A stretch of DNA of 64,000 nucleotides from Oscillospiraceae bacterium (lineage in GTDB: Bacteria; Bacillota; Clostridia; Oscillospirales; CAG-272). The notes beneath the pieces are model-generated. The model had not been told where the DNA came from. It was given only the letters and a program-made list of their open reading frames with translations, and made no database searches. Each line of letters opens with the position of its first letter. Positions within the stretch are counted from its first letter, which is position 1. Shown piece after piece: positions 56,369 through 63,619 of the stretch. Position numbers and translations under genes: made by a program. The stretch is taken from contig SVUK01000003.1 in the NCBI GenBank assembly GCA_015063325.1, forward strand, positions 124,001 to 188,000. The letters are read 5' to 3'.

Positions 56369-56397
56369 ATTGTATCACAAAAGCGCGCATTTTGCAA
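56369..56397 (-). promoter_or_regulatory. Promoter of the YhhN-like gene
   Basis: On the minus strand TTGCAA and TACAAT are spaced by 17 bases, directly beyond the terminator at 56410. Confidence 0.7.
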
Positions 56398-56409
56398 GAG
56401 GTATAAAAG

Positions 56410-56437
56410 TCGCGTTTGCAATTCTCTGCAAACGCGA
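56410..56437 (-). terminator. Terminator behind the alpha/beta hydrolase gene
   Basis: TCGCGTTTGCA and its complement pair around six bases, with T-rich flanks on both strands. Confidence 0.85.
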
Positions 56438-56477
56438 TTTTTTTATTTGGTATTCTTTCTGAAAAGAAGGATAGAAA

Positions 56478-57269
56478 TCATCCTCCGATCAAAAAGTCAA
56501 ACACTCTGTTTTTATAGTCGGGCGCTTCGTCGTAAACTGCGTGCCCAAAGTTCGGATATTCGCAGTAATCGCACCCCAACGCTTCTGCCGTCTCTTTTGC
56601 CCCGGCGGCGGTGGTCACTCGATCTCCGGCTGCCGAGATCACCAGCGTTTTCGCTTTGATTAGCCCGAGAGACCCCAAAACATCGAATCTTTTTCCGGCG
56701 TTGAGATAGATCAGAAAACGCGTCGTTTTTTCATTGGTTGCAATCGTTTTGATTTGGGAGAAGACCTCGCCGTATCGTTTCAGCGTTTCCGCTGAATAGA
56801 TCGTTTGATAAAAATCGGCGGTCATCTCGTCAATTTTTCCGTTTGCCGCAAGGGATTCCCAGCGCGACAGGACGGCTTCGGTCTCCGCATTCATTCGCGA
56901 AAGCGTAGATCCGAGAACAAGCTTTTTTACCCGTTTTGGAAAACCGATTGCCAACTCCTGCGCCGCCATACCGCCGAGCGACGCCCCGAAAACACAGGCG
57001 TTTTCAATTTTTAACTGCTCCATAACCTCCGCCGTATCTTCGGCAATATTTCGCACGGTGTACCCCATGTGCGGCATTTTGTTGCGGTCGATCAAGTAGA
57101 CGGTGAATCGATCGGTGAAAATGCGGTATGCCGATTCGATTACTTCCGCCTGTTCAAAAAAACCGTCATAGGAAAGCCCGGGAAGAATGACAAATGCCTC
57201 TTCCCCTCTTCCGAATTTGACGACCTCGACTGTGCCGTTTTGAATTTGAATTGTTTTTAATTCTGCCAT
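56478..57269 (-). CDS. Alpha/beta hydrolase
   Basis: The 263-residue protein is a small alpha/beta-fold hydrolase: nucleophile elbow GASLGGMAAQE (Ser near residue 97), the acid in SAAGDRVTTAAGAKE and His in PNFGHAVYDE. The start VEVVKFGRGEEAFVILPGLSYDG matches the family. ATG 57269 has only a weak GGAAAA upstream. It lies 15 bases after the nucleosidase gene on the same strand. Substrate unknown. Confidence 0.87.
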   Translation of the reverse strand: MAELKTIQIQNGTVEVVKFGRGEEAFVILPGLSYDGFFEQAEVIESAYRIFTDRFTVYLIDRNKMPHMGYTVRNIAEDTAEVMEQLKIENACVFGASLGGMAAQELAIGFPKRVKKLVLGSTLSRMNAETEAVLSRWESLAANGKIDEMTADFYQTIYSAETLKRYGEVFSQIKTIATNEKTTRFLIYLNAGKRFDVLGSLGLIKAKTLVISAAGDRVTTAAGAKETAEALGCDYCEYPNFGHAVYDEAPDYKNRVFDFLIGG

Positions 57270-57284
57270 TTCGCGTTTTCCGTT

Positions 57285-58088
57285 TTATTGCCCCATCATT
57301 TCCAGCATTCTGATCAGAATATGGCTGGAATTTGCGCCGGCAATGTCGCCAAAATCGGTATATGTTTCATGTGCGTTTCCGTCTGCCTTATCGGAGAGTG
57401 CGCGAATCACCACAAACGGTTTTCCGTATTTGATACACACCACGGCAACCGACGCGCCTTCCATTTCGCAGGCAATCGCGTCAAAATCCTCTTGCAGGCT
57501 TTTTACGTAAGTTTCCGATGCAATAAACTGATCTCCCGTTGCAATCGTCCCCTTAAAAACGTGATCCGCGCCAACCGTTTCCACCGCCGCCCGATAAGCA
57601 AGATCGACAAGGGTGGGATCGCACTCGTAGTAAAGTCCTTCCGTAATTCCGGCGCCGGGATCTCCCGATGTCCAAATAAAACCATCGTTTGTAATTCTGC
57701 CGTAATCATGTTCCACCAAACGCGTAGCAATAATCTCGTCAAACACCTGCGTTTCGTCGGTAACGCCACCGGCAATCCCTGTAAAAAGGACTTTGGAAAT
57801 GTTATAGGTATTCAACATGGTGGTTACGCCGGAAGAGGCACGCACCTTTCCGATGCCTGCTCTTGTAATAACGACCGCTTGTCCGTGAAGCGTGCCTACG
57901 TGATAGTCCACGCCGCCGATCGTATCCACGCGGTCGATCTTCGCTTCCGAGAGAAGTACGGAAATCTCGTTGTCCATAGCGGAAATAATTCCAATACGTT
58001 CCTTTTGCGCCGCGGACGCGCATCCTGTTCCGCACAGCAGAACAAACAGAAAAATAAAAATCAATAAAACAGAAACAATCCTTTTCAT
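57285..58088 (-). CDS. Exported MTA/SAH nucleosidase-like lipoprotein
   Basis: The 267-residue protein is a purine-nucleoside phosphorylase/MTAN-fold enzyme: IGIISAMDNEISVL, ITRAGIGKVRASSG, FTGIAGGV, ACEMEGASVAVVC and the catalytic Asp in RALSDKAD. Unlike the cytosolic Pfs enzymes it begins with a lipoprotein signal, hydrophobic with lipobox LCGTGC, so it should sit outside the membrane. ATG 58088 (MKRIV) follows AAAGGAG. It might salvage methylthioadenosine or nucleosides from outside. It is grouped with a hydrolase and two genes of unknown role. Confidence 0.87.
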   Translation of the reverse strand: MKRIVSVLLIFIFLFVLLCGTGCASAAQKERIGIISAMDNEISVLLSEAKIDRVDTIGGVDYHVGTLHGQAVVITRAGIGKVRASSGVTTMLNTYNISKVLFTGIAGGVTDETQVFDEIIATRLVEHDYGRITNDGFIWTSGDPGAGITEGLYYECDPTLVDLAYRAAVETVGADHVFKGTIATGDQFIASETYVKSLQEDFDAIACEMEGASVAVVCIKYGKPFVVIRALSDKADGNAHETYTDFGDIAGANSSHILIRMLEMMGQ

Positions 58089-58152
58089 TTTTTGCTCCTT
58101 TGGGGGTTTATCATTTAAAAATGTCGCTTTTCGACGAAAGCATTTTATACAT

Positions 58153-58710
58153 TCAAATCGTCGCATACGTTCCGTCCGGATTCTTCGCGTGCTTCAGGGT
58201 AAACTTTTTACGATAGGTCTTATTCATCGCAAAAGCAATCTCGCGAAAATGATACCAATCGTTCTCCGGCAAATCGCTGACGTAGAAAATTGTAAACCCA
58301 TCATCGGTTTTGCGAATGCCGAGAATTTTAAAGTTTGTAATTCCCAATTTTTCGGCAAAGCGATAAGCCGTTTCCATCCGTTCTGTTTCCTGCTTTTGCA
58401 AATTTTTAAGATGTCGTTTCTCGTCTTCTTTTCGGCGCGCTTTCTTTTCGGCAAAAAGTTGCTTTAATTCCTGCTTGCGGTGATATCGCTTCCAAAACGG
58501 ATATTCTTCAAATTTTTCAAAATAATGGCAGCCCTTGGCAATACAATCATGCTCGTTCATGATTGTCACCGTAACGATCCCCTTATGATCCGCGTGGTGG
58601 CAAAAGCCGACAATTGCAGGTGTATCGACGGTTGCATAGGCGCCGCCAAGCATTTGAACGGTGCGAAAAGGTTCGTTGCTGTTCAGATATTTCATGTCTT
58701 TTTCAGCCAT
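58153..58710 (-). CDS. Conserved hypothetical protein with His/Cys centre
   Basis: I do not recognise a named family for this 185-residue protein. The first half holds possible metal ligands (GFCHHADHKG, NEHDCIAKGCHYF). A charged coiled-coil-like stretch follows (residues 85-120; KKARRKEDEKRHLKNLQKQ), then a compact C-terminal part. Similar unnamed proteins occur across Bacillota, to my recollection. ATG 58710 follows GGAG; the frame to 58773 overlaps the acetyltransferase gene and lacks a ribosome site. It lies 14 bases after that gene and probably shares its transcript. Confidence 0.72.
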   Translation of the reverse strand: MAEKDMKYLNSNEPFRTVQMLGGAYATVDTPAIVGFCHHADHKGIVTVTIMNEHDCIAKGCHYFEKFEEYPFWKRYHRKQELKQLFAEKKARRKEDEKRHLKNLQKQETERMETAYRFAEKLGITNFKILGIRKTDDGFTIFYVSDLPENDWYHFREIAFAMNKTYRKKFTLKHAKNPDGTYATI

Positions 58711-58724
58711 CTCTTTCTCCGTGC

Positions 58725-59363
58725 TTATTCTATTGCCTTCAATTCCCTTTTGACCTTTTCCATATCGCTGCATGTTAAAAGCGGAATCAATCTGTTTATC
58801 TCATCTATACTCCTATCCCACCATTTGAAACGAAGCAAAAGTTCAATCATTTCATCATCAAACCTTCTCCGTATTTCTTTTATGGGATTTCCGACAGCAA
58901 TCGTATAGGGGGCTATATTTTTTCCAACAACGCTGTTTGCGCCGATGATTGCACCGTCACCGATATGAACACCGGGTAGAATAACTGCGTTCTGCCCGAT
59001 CCAAACATCGTTTCCAATAACGGTATCCCCCTTTATGGGAAGATCACTTTTTTCGGGCGGCTCCATATTCCATCCCTCCAACGTATAAAACGGGAATGTT
59101 GTAATCGCGTTCATCTGATGATTCGCACCGTTCATAATAAATTCTACGCCTGCCGCTATTTGACAAAACTTGCCGATAATAAGCTTGTCCCCGTTCCAAC
59201 CATAATGGTACGTAACATGGCTTTCAAAATCAAAATCTGCGATATAGGTAAAATCTCCGACATCGATATTGGAATTCTTAATTGTGGGTTTAACGTATAT
59301 TTCTTTGTCATATCCGGCTATCGGATAGATGACGTTCGGATTTGGAATTTTTTCGTTTTTCAT
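58725..59363 (-). CDS. Vat-like hexapeptide (XAT) acetyltransferase
   Basis: The 212-residue left-handed beta-helix acetyltransferase closely resembles virginiamycin (streptogramin A) acetyltransferases of the VatD type. The catalytic histidine lies in MNGANHQMNA at residue 82, the same number as in VatD. It also has IKGDTVIGNDVWIGQNAVIL, KWWDRSIDEINR and the C-terminal helix. ATG 59363 follows GGAGGTG, with a consensus promoter at 59439; the frame to 59456 crosses that leader. CatB-like or sugar acetyltransferases are related alternatives. Codon use includes many AUA, suggesting transfer. Resistance activity is untested. Confidence 0.85.
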   Translation of the reverse strand: MKNEKIPNPNVIYPIAGYDKEIYVKPTIKNSNIDVGDFTYIADFDFESHVTYHYGWNGDKLIIGKFCQIAAGVEFIMNGANHQMNAITTFPFYTLEGWNMEPPEKSDLPIKGDTVIGNDVWIGQNAVILPGVHIGDGAIIGANSVVGKNIAPYTIAVGNPIKEIRRRFDDEMIELLLRFKWWDRSIDEINRLIPLLTCSDMEKVKRELKAIE

Positions 59364-59438
59364 ATTATCCACCTCCGCAAATACCAAACGCAAAAAAAAG
59401 CCGTCTCCGGCGCATGATTCCACGCTTTTCATATTTTT

Positions 59439-59467
59439 ATTATAACTGATATTCAATCAATTGTCAA
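59439..59467 (-). promoter_or_regulatory. Promoter of the Vat-like gene
   Basis: On the minus strand TTGACA and TATAAT are spaced by 17 bases. Confidence 0.88.
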
Positions 59468-59513
59468 TGTATTTCACATGTTGAAAAGTGTAAATTCAAA
59501 GATGCCAAAAAAG

Positions 59514-59541
59514 AAAAAAGCAGCCAATCGGCTACCTTTTT
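59514..59541 (-). terminator. Weak terminator behind the small RHH gene
   Basis: A-run, AGCC/GGCT arms and a T-run form an imperfect hairpin about 50 bases past the small gene's stop codon. Confidence 0.5.
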
Positions 59542-59590
59542 CTGGTTTTACACCCCCTACGGAAATGCAACCTGTATGCTATAGGCATAA

Positions 59591-59704
59591 TTACCTTTGT
59601 CTTTTTTCCTTTTGCACTCTATCACGCACTTTTTTATAAGTATCTGGTGGCAATCGCAAAGAAAACGCCTTTTTAGCCGCTGTTAGCGTTTTTGTTTTGT
59701 TCAT
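59591..59704 (-). CDS. Truncated ribbon-helix-helix-like small protein
   Basis: A 37-residue frame starts at ATG 59704 with GGAGGG five bases upstream. FSLRLPPDTYKKVRDRVQKEK matches the strand and first helix of Arc-like ribbon-helix-helix proteins. The second helix is lost in this frame. After the A-run near 59607-59612 a shift of one base would continue as DKGNYAYSIQVAFP to a stop at 59554, so a frameshift or end decay is likely. A 16-bp palindrome just upstream (59729-59744) fits autoregulation. Confidence 0.6.
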   Translation of the reverse strand: MNKTKTLTAAKKAFSLRLPPDTYKKVRDRVQKEKRQR

Positions 59705-59728
59705 TGGTGCCCTCCAATAGTGATATCA

Positions 59729-59744
59729 TAATATCTTGATATTA
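59729..59744. promoter_or_regulatory. Palindromic operator TAATATC-TT-GATATTA
   Basis: A perfect 7+7 inverted repeat, flanked by further ATGATAT/ATATCAT arms, lies 25-40 bases upstream of the small RHH-like gene. No other gene shares this gap. Confidence 0.6.
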
Positions 59745-59832
59745 TATATCATAATTTAAAATATAATTCAAATAAATAGAAAAAGAGTAAATTTTCTAGG
59801 AAAAACAAACAATGAAATAATGTACAAAAATC

Positions 59833-59885
59833 AATGTCGTCGGTTCAAAACCTACAGATAGGAAAAAGTCCAAAATGACAGCTAT
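59833..59885 (+). repeat. tRNA T-arm-like direct repeat, left copy
   Basis: The blocks AATGTCGT, GTTCAA, CCTACA and GACAGCTAT recur in the same order and spacing at 63384-63437. GTTCAA flanked by partial pairing looks like a decayed tRNA T-arm, as at integrase attachment sites. The gap 59745-60099 holds this repeat, the hairpin at 59963 and a GCACTG/CAGTGC hairpin near 60000, but no gene. Confidence 0.55.
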
Positions 59886-59962
59886 CAAACGAAACATTTT
59901 TGCCCAACTTTCGACTGCATAAATATTTGCAGAAAGAACGGAATATTCAAAAAATAACGAAT

Positions 59963-59997
59963 AAAAAAGAGCAAGATTGCATATCTTACTCTTTTTT
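59963..59997. terminator. Bidirectional hairpin AAAAAAGAG/CTCTTTTTT
   Basis: Long arms with one mismatch are bordered by A- and T-runs, downstream of the NrdG-like fragment. Confidence 0.65.
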
Positions 59998-60099
59998 ATG
60001 CACTGTTAGCTAAATCACCAGTGCATTATGGCTTTCCTTCATGCCCTATCTTTGGACTAAAACACCCTTATATTTTCCCAAAATAAATATGTTTCTCTT

Positions 60100-60513
60100 T
60101 TAGAAATGATCTCCATTGAAACTGACTGCTTTGCCGGTGTTGATTTCAATCTCCTTCTTGTCTGAGAAAAACCATTGCAATGATGTTTCGTCGTATCTGT
60201 TTGTCAAAGATATTATCCGTTGATTTGTTGAACCCAACAAACGTCTTTTTGTTTCGGGACGAGAGTCGTTATAATTTCCGTCCAAGATAACGTCGCAGTT
60301 GCCTAAAATATTCTTCACGTCTTCAAACTCTCTTCCGGTAAACGAAATAACGCCGAGTCCAAGCTCATGTATTTTGTCGGTTAAGACGGAAAGATTTTGT
60401 TGTAGCGTAGGTTCGCCTCCCGAATATGTGACGCCTTCTATCCCGAACTTTTCTTTCGCTTCTCTTATGATTGCAACAAGTTCTTCAAGAGAAAGAATAT
60501 AAAGCGACTGTTT
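60100..60513 (-). pseudogene. 5'-truncated NrdG-like radical-SAM activase
   Basis: The frame open from 60513 to the TAA at 60100 encodes the C-terminal part of an anaerobic ribonucleotide-reductase activase-like protein. It has EGVTYSGGEPTLQQN, LGVISFTGREFEDV, CDVILDGNYNDSRPET and LLGSTNQRIISL. The N-terminus with the CxxxCxxC cluster motif is missing; an in-frame TAA lies at 60514-60516 and no good start or ribosome site is seen. A GTG at 60318 would give only 72 residues. No nrdD is nearby. It is a gene remnant in the acquired region. Confidence 0.8.
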
Positions 60514-60543
60514 TTATATGCTTAAATAATGACTATAAGTCCT

Positions 60544-61080
60544 CTATACGCTTGCGCCGAGGGCGTAAGCTTTTGACAGGTTTTCGTTGCCCTCTATTTC
60601 CTTCGGCGAGGTTACGCCGCCTACGAACAGGGTTTTAACAAACTCCACCCCGTCGAAACAGTCCACCCAACCCTGAACGCCTTTCATTGCGCCCTCGGGG
60701 ACGTAAGACTCGTTTTCCGTAGCGGTTGCAAGAAGGTAAACTTTCTTAAATTTATAATCCCTCGAATAGAGAGGATTAGCCCTGTCTATCATGGTTTTCA
60801 TCTGTCCGCTCATCTCGTAATAATAGATGGGCGTAGCCCATACTATAACGTCCGCCTGCTCCATTTTGTCGGTTATCCCGTTGGCGTCGTCGTCTATTAC
60901 GCAATGCCCCAGCTTTTGGCACGCAAGACAGCCACGGCAAAAGGAAAGGTTTTTACCCCTTAAAGATACCGTTTCCACGTCATGCCCCACGGACTTAGCT
61001 CCACCTGAAAAGGCTTGCGCCAATATATCAGAATTGCTGCCCGAACGAAGGCTTGTAGATATTATAAGAATTTTACTCAT
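60544..61080 (-). CDS. Flavodoxin-family NAD(P)H-dependent oxidoreductase
   Basis: The 178-residue protein has the FMN-binding flavodoxin-like fold: KILIISTSLRSGSNSDILAQ, the CRGCLACQKLGHCVIDDD cysteine block, and VIVWATPIYYYEMSGQMK. It belongs to the NADPH-dependent FMN reductase (iron-sulfur flavoprotein-like) group. ATG 61080 (MSKIL) follows GGAG, which overlaps the end of the lipoprotein gene; ATG 61095 is in frame but lacks a site. It is the third gene of the MerR-linked unit and uses AUA for many isoleucines. Confidence 0.87.
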   Translation of the reverse strand: MSKILIISTSLRSGSNSDILAQAFSGGAKSVGHDVETVSLRGKNLSFCRGCLACQKLGHCVIDDDANGITDKMEQADVIVWATPIYYYEMSGQMKTMIDRANPLYSRDYKFKKVYLLATATENESYVPEGAMKGVQGWVDCFDGVEFVKTLFVGGVTSPKEIEGNENLSKAYALGASV

Positions 61081-61084
61081 TTTT

Positions 61085-61579
61085 TTATTCTCCATACGTA
61101 ATAATTATATTGACGTCTTTTTCGCCGAGAAGAGAGGATAATTCGGCTTGCGTTTTATCCGTTATTTTCCCCAACCTCGTATACGCCCACGTGTTGGAAC
61201 CGTAAAAAATAACTATCTGATTTCCCGAATAAAGAACTATATCCCCGGGCGACGTCGTTATTCTTTCGTCCTCTCTTTTTAAGTTTACGCCGAGTGACCC
61301 CACCTGTTCGAATCCGCCGTATCTTGACATATTTACGGTTATAGCCCCGTTTTTTGCAAGATTTTTTAATGTGGAAACGCTGTCGTTGTCTTCCCAAGAT
61401 ACCGCTACTTTCTTTCCGTCAATATTGAGTTTTAAAGTATTTTCCATATCGTAATTCCCCTCCGCCGCATTTTCTTCTGCGGTGTCCGAATACGTAATAC
61501 TTTCTTCCACGCCGCAGGCGGAAACACAGAACGAAACAAAAAGCAAAACGGCTATAACAAAAAATTTTATTCTCTTCAT
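61085..61579 (-). CDS. Cyclophilin-like-fold lipoprotein
   Basis: The 164-residue protein has a lipoprotein signal with lipobox VSAC (Cys 22) and an acidic linker. The rest is a cyclophilin-like-fold domain (LNIDGKKVAVSWEDNDSVSTLKNL, YGGFEQVGSLGVNL, SPGDIVLYSGNQIVIFYGSNTWAYTRLGKI). Proteins of this family often accompany flavodoxins and hydrolases in Bacillota. ATG 61579 overlaps the stop of the hydrolase gene (ATGA). Ligand or activity is unknown; isomerase residues are not evident. Confidence 0.82.
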   Translation of the reverse strand: MKRIKFFVIAVLLFVSFCVSACGVEESITYSDTAEENAAEGNYDMENTLKLNIDGKKVAVSWEDNDSVSTLKNLAKNGAITVNMSRYGGFEQVGSLGVNLKREDERITTSPGDIVLYSGNQIVIFYGSNTWAYTRLGKITDKTQAELSSLLGEKDVNIIITYGE

Positions 61580-62580
61580 AAATTAAGGTATTTTTCAAAG
61601 AACGTCTGCAACTTATCAAACGGGATAACTTTACCCTCGCCGCCGTCGTAAAGGTCGGTGTGCGATGCGCCCTTTATTACAAGAAGCTGTTTATTGTCCG
61701 AATAGGGATTATCCTTTATCATATTATCGTAAGCGTCCTTGCCGAAATAGAAGGAATGAGCCTTGTCGCCGTGCATTATCATAACGGCGGAACGTATCTC
61801 GTTACTGTATTTTAAAATAGGCATATTCATAAACGACATACAGCCCGTCTTGTTCCAGCCGCCGTTTGAGTTGAGCGAACGGGGATGATAACCCCTATCA
61901 GTCTTATAATACGCATAGTAATCCTTTACGAAATCGGGAGCGTTTTCGGGCAGAGGGTCTATAACGCCGCCGCCGAGTTCGTATTCGCCCGAGGCGTATT
62001 CCTTAGTGCGTTGCTTATTCAAAGCTACCTTCTTTTCGTAACGAGCCTTTTCACTGTTTTCGCTGTCGAAATATCCGTTGGCGTTTACCCTCGTCATGTC
62101 ATACATGGTGGATGCGACGGTAGCTTTAATTCGGGTATCGAGAGCCGCAGCGTTTACGGCTAAGCCGCCCCAACCGCAAATACCTATTATTCCTATCCTT
62201 TCGGGATCTACGTTCGGCTGAACGGACAAAAAGTCCACCGCCGCCTGAAAGTCCTCTGTGTTTATATCGGGCGAAGCCATATATCTCGGCTCGCCGCCGC
62301 TCTCGCCCGTAAACGACGGGTCGAATGCGATAGTCAAAAATCCTCTTGTCGCCATCTCCTGCGCGTAAAGTCCGCTGCATTGTTCCTTTACCGCGCCGAA
62401 AGGTCCCGAGACCGCAATAGCCGCAAGTTTCCCTTTTGCGTTCTTCGGAACAAACATATCCGCCGCAAGCGTAATACCGTAACGATTGATAAAGGTAACC
62501 TTTGAATGGTTTACCCTTTCGTCCTTTTTATACGTCTTATCCCATTCTTTAGTAAGGTTGAGTTCAGCCGTTTTCATCAT
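61576..62580 (-). CDS. Alpha/beta hydrolase with Cys at the nucleophile elbow
   Basis: The 334-residue protein is a dienelactone-hydrolase/acetyl-esterase-like alpha/beta hydrolase: GITLAADMFVPKNAKGKLAAIAVSGPFGAV at the N-terminus, FDPSFTGESGG, PERIGIIGICGWGGLA at the elbow, MIMHGDKAHSFYFGKDAY and KGASHTDLYDGG. The elbow has Cys where Ser is usual. ATG 62580 follows GGAGG (a second ATG comes next); the frame to 62610 has no site. It is the first gene of a unit with the lipoprotein and flavodoxin genes, divergent from a MerR regulator. Confidence 0.85.
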   Translation of the reverse strand: MMKTAELNLTKEWDKTYKKDERVNHSKVTFINRYGITLAADMFVPKNAKGKLAAIAVSGPFGAVKEQCSGLYAQEMATRGFLTIAFDPSFTGESGGEPRYMASPDINTEDFQAAVDFLSVQPNVDPERIGIIGICGWGGLAVNAAALDTRIKATVASTMYDMTRVNANGYFDSENSEKARYEKKVALNKQRTKEYASGEYELGGGVIDPLPENAPDFVKDYYAYYKTDRGYHPRSLNSNGGWNKTGCMSFMNMPILKYSNEIRSAVMIMHGDKAHSFYFGKDAYDNMIKDNPYSDNKQLLVIKGASHTDLYDGGEGKVIPFDKLQTFFEKYLNL

Positions 62581-62638
62581 ATTTTTTGCCTCCAAAGAGT
62601 TTATTGCCAATAAAGATTATTATCTAACTAACTTTAAA

Positions 62639-62656
62639 TACGGTCGCTTCACCGTA
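62639..62656. promoter_or_regulatory. MerR-type dyad TACGGT-N6-ACCGTA
   Basis: A perfect 6+6 inverted repeat lies in the gap between the hydrolase unit and the MerR gene. It is a likely MerR-family operator for the leftward unit. Confidence 0.6.
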
Positions 62657-62675
62657 ATAATTTCGCAAAATTAAG

Positions 62676-62704
62676 TTGATTTATAACGTTTCGTATGATA
62701 TAAT
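62676..62704 (+). promoter_or_regulatory. Promoter of the MerR-family gene
   Basis: TTGATT and TATAAT are spaced by 17 bases, 27 bases upstream of the start codon. Confidence 0.75.
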
Positions 62705-62731
62705 ATAATTATAAAACCTAAACCTGACTTT

Positions 62732-63193
62732 ATGTCAAGAGTTTTTACGCAAAAAGGAGAAAAATTTTTTAATACCATCGGTCAAATATCCGAAATGTTC
62801 GGTTTGCCTATTTCCACCCTGCGCTATTACGATAAAGAGGGATTGTTCCCTAATATCGAAAGGCAGTCATTCGGAGAAAAAGAGATGGAAGCGCTTAACG
62901 TTATCGAGTGTTTAAAAAAGCCGGGACTTGAAATAAAGGATATAAAAAAGTTCATGGCTTGGTGCGTGGAAGGCGCAAGCACTTATAAGGAGCGCAAAGA
63001 ACTTTTCGAGTCGCGTAAAAAAATCGTCGAGTGCGAAATGATAAAACTTCAAAAAACGCTTGATATGCTAAATTTCAAATGCTGGAATTACGACGTTGCA
63101 ATACGTGACGGCAACGAAGTAAGGTTAGAGGCACTGATTCCCGATAGCCTCCCCGACGACATACGCAAACTTTACGACAACGCCCATTCATAA
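62732..63193 (+). CDS. MerR-family transcriptional regulator
   Basis: The 153-residue protein has the MerR winged helix (IGQISEMFGLPISTLRYYDKEGLFPNIER), a coiled-coil dimerisation helix (residues 75-115) and a short C-terminal effector part. ATG 62732 lies close to the predicted transcript start and lacks a clear ribosome site. An AAAGGAG inside the coding region (62754-62760) has no standard start codon after it. It is divergent from the hydrolase unit and probably activates it. AUA and AGG codons differ from the host-like genes. Confidence 0.88.
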   Translation: MSRVFTQKGEKFFNTIGQISEMFGLPISTLRYYDKEGLFPNIERQSFGEKEMEALNVIECLKKPGLEIKDIKKFMAWCVEGASTYKERKELFESRKKIVECEMIKLQKTLDMLNFKCWNYDVAIRDGNEVRLEALIPDSLPDDIRKLYDNAHS

Positions 63194-63383
63194 AAAAAGG
63201 AACGGATCAAAAAAAGCATCCCCCATTTTTGCTATCATATTTCAGAATCTACAAGTGATAATATGATCTTTTTCCCGTTCTTCAGGATGATATAACATAT
63301 ATCCAAGTTCTTGATCCATATTCCAGTATAATAGAAAATGAAAAAAATTTTGGGAAAAGCAAAAAAAACTTTCAAAAAAATAC

Positions 63384-63437
63384 TAATGTCGTAAGTTCAA
63401 GTCCTACATTATATAAAATTTTAAAAAAAGACAGCTA
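63384..63437 (+). repeat. tRNA T-arm-like direct repeat, right copy
   Basis: This is the partner of 59833-59885. The region 63194-63619 otherwise shows only AT-rich DNA, the terminator at 63517 and a GACAGCT/AGCTGTC inverted pair (63558-63607). Confidence 0.55.
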
Positions 63438-63516
63438 TAAAATGTAATCATTATGTCTAAATGTAAAAATGCATAAAAATTATAGAATGTATCGTAATAT
63501 ACAGTAAAAATGTAAT

Positions 63517-63551
63517 AAAAAAGGCGGATTTGCATAAAATCCGTCTTTTTT
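63517..63551 (+). terminator. Hairpin terminator
   Basis: AAAAAAGGCGGATTT and AAATCCGTCTTTTTT pair around five bases; it could act on both strands. Confidence 0.8.
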
Positions 63552-63619
63552 ATTCGTGACAGCTATTTTGTCACTAATCATGTCTCAAGCTCGTAAAACA
63601 GCTGTCATCCGATAAGATA

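Noticed and set aside
63194-63619. A hidden RNA gene in the AT-rich gap before the LysR-type gene
   Set aside because: Hairpins exist, but no promoter or conserved RNA fold is recognisable. Only the att-like repeat and a terminator can be supported.
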